Source: a virus. Taken from it: DNA of 64,000 bases. The stretch's first letter is position 1. Each line of letters opens with the position of its first letter. The notes below the pieces were generated by a model. It ran no database searches, was not told where the DNA came from, and was given only the letters and a program-made list of their open reading frames with translations. Where the stretch lies: positions 1 to 64,000 of IMG/VR virus record IMGVR_UViG_3300044833_000115; one strand, written 5' to 3'. Positions 45,301 to 54,426 of this stretch are shown here, in pieces. The translations under genes were made by a program, and so were the position numbers.

Positions 45301-48300
45301 TGCCCTTGACGGGAATGCTGTTCACCAGCGCCAGCCCGACCTTCTCGGGTAGCCCCATGAACCGCATCATGCCGGTTGCGGCCTGGATCAACCGCGCGCG
45401 GGCGGCCTGCGTGTCGGGTGCGGAAGGCGGGACGGGTGCGGTCGGCTTTGCGTTGGACTTGCCCTTGCGGCGCTTGGAGAACTGACTGTCGTCGTCAGCC
45501 ACGTGTCGCCCGCCGGTCAGCGACATGGTGCCGTTCTGCAAGTCGGTGTCGTACGCGGTTGTCAGTGCGGCAGGCTCGGGTTCCACCGCGGCTGGCGCCC
45601 TGGATGCTTCCAGCGCGGCCCGGTTCGCCTCACGGGCGATATGGTCGTCCCGCGCGTTCTCCGCCGCCTCCCACTCCTTGTGGTCGATCTCCCGCGGGCG
45701 GCCGTACTGCGAATTAAACGGCGGTTGGTTCAAGCCCTTTTTGATGACGCCAAAATACGGGTCACCGAACTGGTCTGGGCCAACCGTCAGGGCGATGTCG
45801 CCCTCGCTCCAGATCGGGGTGACGCCGTGCGTCTGCCCCGCCGTCTTGGCCCAGCCTGGCATCTCCTTGGGCTTCGGCGGCGGCGGCAGGGGGTGCTGCT
45901 CGAACAGCGGCTGGCCGTTCTCATCCTTGGCCTGCATGTAGGGCACGTCGCCCTCATCGGTCGTCAGCGAATAGTCATCGCCCATGCGGTGCCCGCGCAC
46001 GATGCGCTTCTCGCCGTTGACGTAGATATCGCTGTCCAGCGGTGCACCGAAACGTAGCCATGCCGGCGGCGGGATCGGATTGGCTTGCAGATCGTCTTCC
46101 AGCTTCGCCAGTTGCAGGCGCTTCTTCAGCAGCGCATCGCGCTGCGGGAAATCCTGCTTCGCCTGGGACTCCAGCGCGCCCATCGACTTGGCCGCTTCGC
46201 CATGCCGGTACATCGCCGCGTCCGCCGCGCCGGCCATGCCGTTCAGCCGGTTGGTGATGCGCGCGATGCTGGGGGACTGGATCTCGCCGACCTCCGTCCC
46301 GGCCGCATCGTCAATGTAATAAAGGGGCGCCGTTCGCTTCTGGTTGGTCCAGTCAGCGACCACCGTGAAGCCGTTGATCACCGCCAGGGTCTGCTGATCG
46401 CCTGGCACCAACGCCTTCACCTGGGCGTCGATGGCGTCCTGGATCTCTGCGGCGCTATAGAACGCGGTCCTGCCGTGCTCCGGGTCGATGCTCGATACCC
46501 CGCCGGCAATGCCCGACAGGCCCGCCTTTCGCGCCGCGTCCCGGGCGGCGTTTCTCGCCGCCCACGCTGCCCCCGAAAGCCGCCCTTTGGGTCCCCACGC
46601 TGCCCCCGAAAGCCGCCCTTTGGGTTCGGTGTCCACCCAGGCGTCGTAAAGCAGGTGCGTCTTCCGCAACGCCGTCTGCACCGCGCCCGCTCGAACGCGC
46701 GCTTCCTCCCAGGTCTTCGCCCACCCGGCGTATCGCTGCGCCTCGGCTAGATGCTGCTGCTGCGCGCTCTTGAGCCGGTGCAGGCTTTGGATCGCATCGG
46801 CCTGCCCGACAGTGTGCAATCGCTCGCGCCGGGCCAGCTTGTCCACCTGCGCCCGATACTGCGCCCGCTGCATGATGCGCGGGTCGCCGGCGGCGGCGGA
46901 CAGGGACGCCAAGACATCCTCTTTGTCGCTGATCTCGGTGGCATCGCCTTCGATCGAGCCGATGAATTCGCCCGACGTGTCGTTGAAAGCGCTGATGAAC
47001 TTCTTGATGAAGTTGTCCTTGGCCCGCAGAACCTGCCACCGCTTACCGTCCAGACCCTCGGTGATGTAGCGGTATTCCTCGACGGTGTTCCACGTGTTGC
47101 CCTGCCGGTTGCCGCGCCCGTCGCGCTGTTCCAGGTCGCCCGGCATCCAAGGCGCATCCATGTGGTGCATCGCACGCAGCAGCGGTTGCATGTTGACGCC
47201 CGTGCCCATCGTTTCGGTCTGCCCGATCGCGACACGCTTGGTCCCGACACTCATCTGCTGGGCGAGAGACTCTTTCTGCTCGCCGGTCAGGCCGCCGCCG
47301 AACAAAGCGATCTCGCCGCGGGGGATGCCGCCCTTCACCAGCTTGGCGATCAGGTCGTTGACCAGCACGAAGCGGTTTTCTCGGCCTTCCGACGACTTCG
47401 CCGGGTTGTAGCCGGTGTCGATGAAGATCGCCTGCGCGGCCTTGGGCTCCTGGTAGATGCGCAGCACGTTGCGCACGACGCGGTTGGTCTTGCTTTCCGG
47501 ATCTTCCGGCAGGTCGGGGTCGTACATCCGCTGGTCGAGGCTCGCCCGCGGCGGATCGGCCTCGGTGATCAGCGGCAGGCGTGGATCGGGCGGCTTGAAA
47601 GCTGTCCGCTTGCCGGTTACGGGGTCGGGGGGGCCAAGATGGGCGAACGTCAGTTCCCGCTTCTCTTTGCCCGACAGCGCCCGGTAGGACTGCACCCGCT
47701 CGCGCACGTCATCGAGGATCGCCCGCTGGTGTTCGGACATCTGCCCGACATCGTTGATGATCCGCAGGTATGGGCGGCCTTCCGGCTTTTCCGTCCGCCC
47801 GTTGGTCAGAAACTCACGGTCGGCCGGCGAGAGGTCGGGCGAGTGCAGCGTCTTGCCGTCCGCCGTGGCGCGCGGCTTGAACTCGGGCATGTCCTTGGCC
47901 TGCACGACATCGGTGAACTCCGACATCAGCGCGACCAGTTCATCGACGTTGGAAAACTGCGCCAGCCGCTTGACCGGTTCGTACGTGCCCGCCGCGGTCA
48001 GTTCGACATCGTTCTCGGCGTCGGCAAAGGTGTTGAACCAGGTGTCCCACTCCCCGGCCCCGGCCGCCTCCATTCGGTCCTGCATGAAGTAGCGGGACTG
48101 ATTGAAGACTTCGTTCAGCGTGTTGGTGATCGGTGTGCCGCTGAACAGGTAGACGCCGCGCCCGTTGTTCTGCTGTTTGATGTAGCCGGTCAGGAAGTCG
48201 AGCGCGATCGAGCGGTTAGACGCCGTGGTGTTGAGACCCTTCACCCGCATCTGCGTGCTTATGACCGGCTTTTTGAACAGGTGGGCCTCGTCCACCATGA

Positions 48301-51300
48301 TCGCATCGACGCCAAGCTGCTCGAACGTGACCGCGCCAGGCGCCGACGCCCGTAGCGCCATCTTGTCGATCTTGGCCTTCAGGCGCTTGCGCGCGGTGAC
48401 CAGATCCTTGGCTGTCGGCGGCAGGCGGAGTTTGGCCAAATCCTCCGGCTTGCCGTCCATCATTTCCGGGGTCAGGACAACCCCGGCTTCCATCGCCGCG
48501 TCGATCGCCTCGCTTTCCAGGGCCGCGATCTGTTCGGCCGCCAGGGCGTCGAGCGTCGCACGGGTCAGCGCCAGCTTGTCCATGACGCTGTGCGGCATGA
48601 CCACAAGATCCCAGTCTTCATTGGCAATCCGGTGCAGTGTTGTCTTGATCATCGCCGGGGCCAGGTTATCGACGTAGTGGATGCGCGCCCCGGGATACAT
48701 CTGCTGGATTTCGCGCGAGACCGCCGCGGAGTTGGCGTTGTGCGCGAACAGCATCGGCTTGCGGAACACGCCGTAGCGCCGGCCCTCGATCGCGATCCCG
48801 CCCATCGTGTACGTCTTGCCGGTCCCGACCTCATGCGCGAAGAACCCGCGCCCAGTGACCACCCCCCGCCAGATGCCGTTGACCTGATGCTGGCGCAGCG
48901 AGAACGGATCGTTCCCGCGTTTGAGCGCCATGCCTGACATATCCATGAACGAGCCATCGAAGCGGGCTGGCGCGATGGCGCGCATCGTCTCGTTGTAGGC
49001 GGCTTCAAGTTGCACCTTGCGCAGCGGGTCTTGCCACGCCCATTCGCTGAACTTCTCCCGCAGCCCGGCAACCTTGGCGTTGGCCGCTTCGCTGGCCTTT
49101 TCGTTGAAGTAAGGGCCGCCATCGCGATCCGCCGGGTCCATGATCCGGATCACGGTGTTGCCCATCGCGGCTTTGAGAAGATCCTCAAAGTCCACCCTCG
49201 GATGCCCCCACACCTGGCGGGCTTCCGTCCTCCCTTGCACCCCGGCGTCGAGCCGCACCTTCCAGCGGGCGGCGACGAAATTGATCGCCACACCAGTCTT
49301 TGCCTCATCCGGCGTCAGATTGAGGATGTCCTTAACAAACTGCCGGTAGGTTTCGTCGCCCACCCAGGCCGCGCCGAGATTGGCCTGGATCATGTAGTAC
49401 GGCTTGGTCTTGGGGATGACCTCGGTCAGCGCGTCGATCGAGTGCTGGATCGCCGTCTCGCCGTTCGCCAGCGCCTGCTGGGCCTCCGCCAGCTTGCGCC
49501 GGACGTTGCCCGACAAGTAGCTGTCCGCCGGCTCAAACCCGCCCCCTGGCGTGCGGAAGACCGCGCCGCTGTCCACCAGGTGCTGTTCCACCGCCGCCTG
49601 TGGCTGCTTCGCCAGTTCGGCCACCCGCGCGATGTCGAAGTTGGCTTGCTCGTTGCGCGCCAGCACGTAGGCGTCCCCGATGGAAGGGTTCTCCATGCTC
49701 CGCCGCGAACGCACCGTGGGCTCACTCAGGATCTGCGATGGCGTGCCGTCCGCGCGCTCCAGTGCCGCCACCATCGGCCAGCCGGGATCATCGACGCGAC
49801 GCAGGACGGTCAGCCCATCGGACTTGGCGATCGTGCCATGCTTGGCCAGGAAGGCGGCATACTGGCCCGCCAGTGCCGTCCGCAGCGCCTCGGTTTCCGG
49901 CTTGCCGTCCCGCTCGGCGTCGATCAGCGCGCCGTATCCCAGGCGCATCCCGACCAGCCCGCGCACCTGTTCGTCGCGCGCCTTCACGGCGGCAGCGGTG
50001 CCCTTGCGCAGCGTCGAATGAGATACTTCCAGCGGCTGCAACTGGTCGCCCTTGACCTGGTACAGCTTGCCGTTGTCGTGGATGACGACGTTGTTCTGCC
50101 GGGCGACGGTGTTGTTGGCGAGAAACCGCTGTTCGTTGCCGCGGATCGTCGGCTGGTAGCCATCCGCCGGCACGCGGTTCGGCAGATCCTGCAAAAGCTG
50201 TAGCAGGTTGTCGGGCCGATGCACGATCATCCCCGGCCGCTTCTGCGTCGCGCCGTGGCCGAAGTCGAGTGTGCCCAGCACCGCGCTGGGATTGTCCTGG
50301 TAGTGCTGGTTGACGCGGATTTGCCCGCCGCTGGGGGCGTTCATGTCGGTCGAGTTGACCCACGGCTCCAGTGCGGGGTTCGGGCTGGGCTCCGCCCGCT
50401 TGCGCAGAACCAGGAGGTCGGTGACGACATCGGTCCCGGCGTATTTCGCGAACGCCCCCGAGGGCAACCGGAACGCCCCCAGCAATTCTCCCTTGCGCGC
50501 CAACTCCAAGCGAGTGGCCCGCCCGGCGCTGTCCATCGTACCCTTGGCCGTGATGCCGATCACCAGCCCGCCGGGGCGCACCTGATCGAGCGCCTTCAGG
50601 AAGAAATAGTTGTGCAAGGTCGGGCTGAACCGAGCGTATCGCCGATCGACAGGCCCGATCTGATGGAACGGCCAGTTGCCGATCACCAGGTCGTAGAAGT
50701 CATCCGGCGTCAGGCTTTCCTCATAGCCTTTGATGTGAATTCCGGCGTCGGGATAGAGCAGCTTCGCCATGGCGCCGGTCGTCGGGTCCATTTCGATGCC
50801 GGTCAGCGTGCTGGCGGCCATGATATCGCGGGGCATCAGGCCGAAGAAATTTCCGACACCCATGGATGGTTCGAGGATGCGGCCACCTTTGAACCCCATC
50901 TTCGCCGCCATGTCCCACATGGCTTTGACGGTGATCGGGTCGGTGTAGTGGGCGTTGGCGATGCTGTCCTGCGCTGCGTTCCAGGCTTCCCGCCCCAGGC
51001 GGTCGCGCAGCCATTGCGCCTCGACATCCCAGCCCGGCCGCGGGCGGGGTCTTTCAAAGGTGCCTTGGAACAGATCCTGGCCGAACGATCCCCAGCCGAT
51101 ATAGCCGGCCATGGTTTTCAGTTCGTCGGGGGAAGGGTCGCGCTGTTCGTCCTCGATCGCGGCCAGGGCATCGAGGGCGGCGCGGTTGCGGGCGAAGCGG
51201 ACCTTGGGTGTCCCCCCGATCAGCGCCTCGGGGTCATCGATGTGGAAGTTCGCCCGCGCCGGCGTCGGGATCAGTTCGTGGTCTGCTCCGCTTCCGGCCC

Positions 51301-54300
51301 CATCAGTAACCAGTCCTTGGTCGCCTGTTCCTCCGCGTCCGTCACCGGCATTCCCGCCGCCAGGTACTGCTTTATCGTCGCCCAGCAGTTCATTTCCAGG
51401 ACGAACGCCATCTTCTCCAGTATCCCCGCTGCTTGCAGGCGGCGATACATCTGTGGGCGGTGAACCTTCCAGTGATTGATCAGGTTGGTTTCCCGGGGGC
51501 TTCCCGGCCACTGGTTCTCCCGGGCCAGGCGCGCCACCTCCCGGTTGCACCAGCGCACCGTCTCCGGGTCCACCTGACTGCGATCCATCGGTCCCTTCCC
51601 GCGCCCATCGCGCGACTTCAGCATCTACCTCGGCGTGTGGCGTCAGGTCTGACGTGTCAAGACCGGGATAGTAGCGGGCATTCTCATACCACCCTCTGAG
51701 GTAAGGTCGAAACTCTTCGCCAACGTCCGCGACAATTTGACGTGCATAATCCGCAAAATTGCGCACGCCTCGTTCGAGGTAATAGACCGCCAACTCGGCG
51801 CCGCCCTGCATCGTCTCGGCGTCCATCCCGCGCACGGCGAGTTGGGTGCCCGGCGTGGCAGGGTCGATGCCGGCCTTCATCGCCGCGGCCTTGGCGCGCA
51901 GCATGGCGCGGATCTGATCGGCCCGGCTCTCAGTGACCAAGGGGTTGTCTGGCGCGGTCAACGTGGGGGCCGGCGGCTGGGGCGCGGCAGCGGGTGGCGC
52001 GGCGGGCGGCTTCGGTGTGGACGCTGGCGGCGGGGGGGGCGTCGTCGGCCCGGGCGCAACCGAAGGGGGATTAGCTGTTTCCAGCGCAAGATTAGCTGGC
52101 GGTGTAGCCGGTGGCGGCTGGGGCGCGGGGGCTGCGGCCGGCTGCTGCCGGTAATCAACCACCTGGGGAACGTGAAACACGTTGCGTAGGTTTTTGATCC
52201 CGCCGCCGGTCGCCGGATCGAAATCGCCGTTAATGGCGTCGTTCCAGTGAACCACGATGCCGTCATGGCCTTGCGACTGGACAAGCGCCTTCAGCCGGTC
52301 GGTCATTTGCTGGACGACGGGTTCCGGCATCCCGAACGGGTTGGGATACTCCCACCCTGCCGCCTTGGTCAGCGCGCGCCATTGCTCATCCGACTGGATG
52401 ATCAGGGGATTTTTGAGGGTTAGCTGGCCCGGCTCGACGTTCGGGCCAAACTCTGCGGCGTGCTCCGGGGTAAAGGCCGAATACCGGCCGCCGCCAAGGA
52501 TAGGGAGTGCGACACCGTTGTAGGCGCTGGCGTTGTCCACCCGGCCAGTCGCCCGGAAGGTGTTGGTTGGAATGTCAGGGTGCGCGGCCTGCCAGGGGAC
52601 ACTCGGAGGCGGGGCAACTGGCGGGGGAGGTGGTGGTGCGGCGGGCGGCGCAACCGTTGGGGGCTTCGGTGCCGGGCCGCCGGGCACAATCGGGGGTGCG
52701 CCTGGCGGGGGAGGTGCTGCCCCCGCGGCGGGAGGATTAGCCGTTTTTGGCGCAGGATTAGCCGGCGGTGTAGCCGATGGGGCAGGTGGGGGCACGTTTT
52801 TCGGATCACCCCCCGCGGCGATGATCGCCAAGGTTTCCTGTGGGGTCCGCGCCGGCGGATTAGCTGTTTTCGGCGTAGGATTAGCCGGCGGTGTAGCCGG
52901 CGGCACGGGGGCGGGCGGCGTCGGCGGCGCGGCGCCCGGCGGAGTCTCGGGCGGAGTTTGCGGTTGCGTCGGGGCGAGCAACCGCTGGCCGCCTGGCTGC
53001 TGCGCTGCTGCCGCGGCTTCCTGTTGCGCCTGGTAGCCGCGGCGAAGGGCGGGATCAATGATCGGCAGTCGCGCGTCGTGCGCAGCCTGCCCGACCGCAT
53101 GAGCCACCCCGGGCACACCAAACGCCGCCCCCGTGACAGCCCCGGCGATGCCGGCTTCAAGAACGCCCTCGGTCAAAGACTGCTTAGGGTCGTAGGTCCG
53201 CCGCGTGACGGCGTTCTCGACCGCCTGGTTCACCGCACTGGCAACGCTGAACTCGCCGCTCTTGGCGCCCATTTCCAAGATGGACTGAAGCACCCCGCTG
53301 CTCAATTCAGGGAGCACGGATTTGGCCGCCAGGCCGAGTGGCGTGGCAAAAATCCCCACCGCCGCCAGCGATGAGTAGGCCGCGGCCTGATCCGCCTGTT
53401 GTGGCGTGGCCCCCTTGGTTACGGCCTTTTGGCGGGTGTCGTGGAACGTCTGCAAGCCGACCATCGCCAAGCCGGCGGGCGCCCCGCCGACCATGCCGGC
53501 CCCGACCATCGGGGCCATCTGGCCGACCATCCGCCCGGCGGTGGTGCCAATTCCCTCCTGGCCCTGGTCGACCGGAAACTCCCGCTGGGTCGCTGCTTCC
53601 AGCCCCGCGCCCGCCCGGGTCAGCGCGTTGGGGGTGCTGGCGTTCGCTACGAGCTCCGTCATCCCCGCGCGCATCTTGGCACGATCGTCAGGCCCGGCGC
53701 GCATGTAGGCGGTGACCTGGGATCGCTCGGCATCGCCCATGCCTTTGAACATGGCCGGGCCGGCGGTGCCCTTGTCGATCTGATCCATGCCAGTCAGGAC
53801 GGCCGCTGCCGCATCGGCGTGGGCGCCGCGATAGACTTCCCCCGGCGTGCTGATGATCGAGCCGGTGCCTTGCCCAAGCCCTTGCAGCGCGCTGTTGCGC
53901 ACGGCGGTATTCCAGCTTTGCCCAGGCACCCGCACCCCGGTCTGGTTAAAGTCGCTGGGGGTCTGCTCGCTGATGTCGCCTGCCGCCTGCTGCGGAGTGG
54001 CGGGGAATGCCGCCTTAGCAGGGGGCGGGGCGGCAATCTGGCGGGCAGCAGCGGTCACCGTGCCCGGCTGATCCGGCTGACCCTGGTTCTGCAACCGCCA
54101 ATCCCAGCCGGCTTGATACGGCTTGCCATCGCCGACATTCCCGCGGGGCAGCGGTTGTTCCGGCGGCAAGGTCTGGCCCTGGTCGATCGGCCGGCCGAGG
54201 TCATCGACACCACCAGCCCCCGAGGCATCGTGCGGCGCGGGCGGCTGATAGCCGATCTTCGCCGAGAACGCGGGGAACGGCATGTCGCTGTAGAATTTGG

Positions 54301-54421
54301 CGTGCATCCCCCGCGCGAGCGCGGCATCCGACATATCGTCGTATTGCGGGTACTTCTGCCGGATCGTGTCCAGGCTGACCGCCGGTGCGGCGTCAGGCGG
54401 GTTGGCGTCATCGAGGGGCAT
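42395..54421 (-). CDS. Giant polyvalent protein: ART-like, DNA methylase, SF2 helicase, zincin-like domains (4008 aa)
   Basis: Segments in order: IRQKYPQYDDMSDAAL N-terminal motif (~20-50); Pro/Ala linkers with repeated ANPxxKTANPP; an ART-like region (~620-760, GGGRYSAFTPEHAAEFGPNV); an N6-methylase-like region (~1190-1310, VIGNWPF); an SF2/Snf2-like helicase (Walker A HEVGTGKT ~1860, VDEAH ~2045, SGTPITN ~2100, QRDGRGNRQGN ~2430); a HEAVHAL zinc-peptidase-like motif (~3075); and one membrane segment (~3825-3845). Large methylase-helicase proteins of this kind (DarB/polyvalent type) are injected with DNA and may counter host defence. It sits among ejection and tail genes. Confidence 0.85.
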   Translation of the reverse strand: MPLDDANPPDAAPAVSLDTIRQKYPQYDDMSDAALARGMHAKFYSDMPFPAFSAKIGYQPPAPHDASGAGGVDDLGRPIDQGQTLPPEQPLPRGNVGDGKPYQAGWDWRLQNQGQPDQPGTVTAAARQIAAPPPAKAAFPATPQQAAGDISEQTPSDFNQTGVRVPGQSWNTAVRNSALQGLGQGTGSIISTPGEVYRGAHADAAAAVLTGMDQIDKGTAGPAMFKGMGDAERSQVTAYMRAGPDDRAKMRAGMTELVANASTPNALTRAGAGLEAATQREFPVDQGQEGIGTTAGRMVGQMAPMVGAGMVGGAPAGLAMVGLQTFHDTRQKAVTKGATPQQADQAAAYSSLAAVGIFATPLGLAAKSVLPELSSGVLQSILEMGAKSGEFSVASAVNQAVENAVTRRTYDPKQSLTEGVLEAGIAGAVTGAAFGVPGVAHAVGQAAHDARLPIIDPALRRGYQAQQEAAAAAQQPGGQRLLAPTQPQTPPETPPGAAPPTPPAPVPPATPPANPTPKTANPPARTPQETLAIIAAGGDPKNVPPPAPSATPPANPAPKTANPPAAGAAPPPPGAPPIVPGGPAPKPPTVAPPAAPPPPPPVAPPPSVPWQAAHPDIPTNTFRATGRVDNASAYNGVALPILGGGRYSAFTPEHAAEFGPNVEPGQLTLKNPLIIQSDEQWRALTKAAGWEYPNPFGMPEPVVQQMTDRLKALVQSQGHDGIVVHWNDAINGDFDPATGGGIKNLRNVFHVPQVVDYRQQPAAAPAPQPPPATPPANLALETANPPSVAPGPTTPPPPPASTPKPPAAPPAAAPQPPAPTLTAPDNPLVTESRADQIRAMLRAKAAAMKAGIDPATPGTQLAVRGMDAETMQGGAELAVYYLERGVRNFADYARQIVADVGEEFRPYLRGWYENARYYPGLDTSDLTPHAEVDAEVARWAREGTDGSQSGGPGDGALVQPGGGAPGPGEPVAGKPPGNQPDQSLEGSPPTDVSPPASSGDTGEDGVRPGNELLGDDKAVPGGGNAGDGRGGTGDQGLVTDGAGSGADHELIPTPARANFHIDDPEALIGGTPKVRFARNRAALDALAAIEDEQRDPSPDELKTMAGYIGWGSFGQDLFQGTFERPRPRPGWDVEAQWLRDRLGREAWNAAQDSIANAHYTDPITVKAMWDMAAKMGFKGGRILEPSMGVGNFFGLMPRDIMAASTLTGIEMDPTTGAMAKLLYPDAGIHIKGYEESLTPDDFYDLVIGNWPFHQIGPVDRRYARFSPTLHNYFFLKALDQVRPGGLVIGITAKGTMDSAGRATRLELARKGELLGAFRLPSGAFAKYAGTDVVTDLLVLRKRAEPSPNPALEPWVNSTDMNAPSGGQIRVNQHYQDNPSAVLGTLDFGHGATQKRPGMIVHRPDNLLQLLQDLPNRVPADGYQPTIRGNEQRFLANNTVARQNNVVIHDNGKLYQVKGDQLQPLEVSHSTLRKGTAAAVKARDEQVRGLVGMRLGYGALIDAERDGKPETEALRTALAGQYAAFLAKHGTIAKSDGLTVLRRVDDPGWPMVAALERADGTPSQILSEPTVRSRRSMENPSIGDAYVLARNEQANFDIARVAELAKQPQAAVEQHLVDSGAVFRTPGGGFEPADSYLSGNVRRKLAEAQQALANGETAIQHSIDALTEVIPKTKPYYMIQANLGAAWVGDETYRQFVKDILNLTPDEAKTGVAINFVAARWKVRLDAGVQGRTEARQVWGHPRVDFEDLLKAAMGNTVIRIMDPADRDGGPYFNEKASEAANAKVAGLREKFSEWAWQDPLRKVQLEAAYNETMRAIAPARFDGSFMDMSGMALKRGNDPFSLRQHQVNGIWRGVVTGRGFFAHEVGTGKTYTMGGIAIEGRRYGVFRKPMLFAHNANSAAVSREIQQMYPGARIHYVDNLAPAMIKTTLHRIANEDWDLVVMPHSVMDKLALTRATLDALAAEQIAALESEAIDAAMEAGVVLTPEMMDGKPEDLAKLRLPPTAKDLVTARKRLKAKIDKMALRASAPGAVTFEQLGVDAIMVDEAHLFKKPVISTQMRVKGLNTTASNRSIALDFLTGYIKQQNNGRGVYLFSGTPITNTLNEVFNQSRYFMQDRMEAAGAGEWDTWFNTFADAENDVELTAAGTYEPVKRLAQFSNVDELVALMSEFTDVVQAKDMPEFKPRATADGKTLHSPDLSPADREFLTNGRTEKPEGRPYLRIINDVGQMSEHQRAILDDVRERVQSYRALSGKEKRELTFAHLGPPDPVTGKRTAFKPPDPRLPLITEADPPRASLDQRMYDPDLPEDPESKTNRVVRNVLRIYQEPKAAQAIFIDTGYNPAKSSEGRENRFVLVNDLIAKLVKGGIPRGEIALFGGGLTGEQKESLAQQMSVGTKRVAIGQTETMGTGVNMQPLLRAMHHMDAPWMPGDLEQRDGRGNRQGNTWNTVEEYRYITEGLDGKRWQVLRAKDNFIKKFISAFNDTSGEFIGSIEGDATEISDKEDVLASLSAAAGDPRIMQRAQYRAQVDKLARRERLHTVGQADAIQSLHRLKSAQQQHLAEAQRYAGWAKTWEEARVRAGAVQTALRKTHLLYDAWVDTEPKGRLSGAAWGPKGRLSGAAWAARNAARDAARKAGLSGIAGGVSSIDPEHGRTAFYSAAEIQDAIDAQVKALVPGDQQTLAVINGFTVVADWTNQKRTAPLYYIDDAAGTEVGEIQSPSIARITNRLNGMAGAADAAMYRHGEAAKSMGALESQAKQDFPQRDALLKKRLQLAKLEDDLQANPIPPPAWLRFGAPLDSDIYVNGEKRIVRGHRMGDDYSLTTDEGDVPYMQAKDENGQPLFEQHPLPPPPKPKEMPGWAKTAGQTHGVTPIWSEGDIALTVGPDQFGDPYFGVIKKGLNQPPFNSQYGRPREIDHKEWEAAENARDDHIAREANRAALEASRAPAAVEPEPAALTTAYDTDLQNGTMSLTGGRHVADDDSQFSKRRKGKSNAKPTAPVPPSAPDTQAARARLIQAATGMMRFMGLPEKVGLALVNSIPVKGTAGADAMYQSDRALITYALDTDASEAPVKIWHEAVHALMDPKLGLLTDGQRKALIAGGKRWLYDGQKGVSRRQRLADIGYDSAKMVDEAIARLAEEALQRGMQPRTLIGGAFERMQNFAHGIGQVLHGEGYLTAEDVMRGLMRGEQALPGSREAMDAAANPDANLALKTANPPAGAPSGQQAIPSGQQAPPSGQRAPIEQRIDEEFPPEGTPRSVGDVLGDQAGEQYAMRRRPGMGHNRGPMETAKDAVDDIQWLFSPTSRGAAKDMERVVRGRAALQAQSAARTTHALERFRHVIGRLPEAAQLNITDRMERGLPQASPQLQAVADAIRAQLDLWTARIQSLPGHLLDDANEFYMGRIYSNHEEWAAGLPAGAQTPQQAVGPAIGAGLGKSPMRGSGNFMKRRGFEYQSDAIHAGLKPVTANPIEMQTLKLREMQRFYHGTKLGNEIKDAGLARWVPVEQERRAQQLGLVMLKDPFFQPKTREAAHGDNSHGNWYAPEMLATIFNNYVSAGIAGNFVPYDMMRVAGNALNQLQLGLSGFHATFIGLDTMTSRLALGLQQLSRGDVGPGVVNAALGFSPWTIASTIQKGSKLRSAYLDPQNATPEWRKLAQMLNAGGGRINMDMFYRSNASGSFFKNLTDLKNPDGAFREAWHIVRDTPLTSPFRLVGRVLETITEPLMGQMVPRAKLGVFAMLAQDWLRRNPNASPTEASDAMIKFWDSVDNRMGQMVYDNVFWHKGLKDIAFVVTRSVGWNFGTIREIAGAGVDTVKQIGRMARGQTPELTARMAYTIAMTVIAATLGAIMTYLFTGHGPQEMLDYFYPPTGQVVDGVKQRWQIPGYIKDVRAWAMAPFQTLANKSSPLLSMAQQVLNNRDYYGSSIYDSRVDNPAVAYSEYLLNQALPFSFRAQHKLSGAGAGMLGQSLAFWGVNPAPASITDPARAAAWQERHDNAALRNRAKHAGDQIHQGGQ
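44787..44815 (-). repeat. 29-bp AT-rich linker repeat, copy 1
   Basis: Begins GGATTAGCCGTTTT and ends AAGATTAGC on the plus strand; an extra GATTAGCC follows at 44821. It encodes ANLALKTANPP in the giant protein. Confidence 0.7.
46561..46625 (-). repeat. 33-bp tandem duplication
   Basis: Two nearly exact 32-base copies (46561-46592 and 46594-46625), period 33. They encode PKGRLSGAAWG twice in the giant protein, a recent in-frame duplication. Confidence 0.85.
52068..52096 (-). repeat. 29-bp AT-rich linker repeat, copy 2
   Basis: Begins GGATTAGCTGTTTCC and ends AAGATTAGC; followed by GGCGGTGTAGCC as in copies 3 and 4. Encodes ANLALETANPP. Confidence 0.7.
52734..52762 (-). repeat. 29-bp AT-rich linker repeat, copy 3
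   Basis: Begins GGATTAGCCGTTTTTGG and ends AGGATTAGC. Encodes ANPAPKTANPP. Confidence 0.7.
52857..52885 (-). repeat. 29-bp AT-rich linker repeat, copy 4
   Basis: Begins GGATTAGCTGTTTTCGG and ends AGGATTAGC. Encodes ANPTPKTANPP. Confidence 0.7.
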
Positions 54422-54426
54422 GGCGC

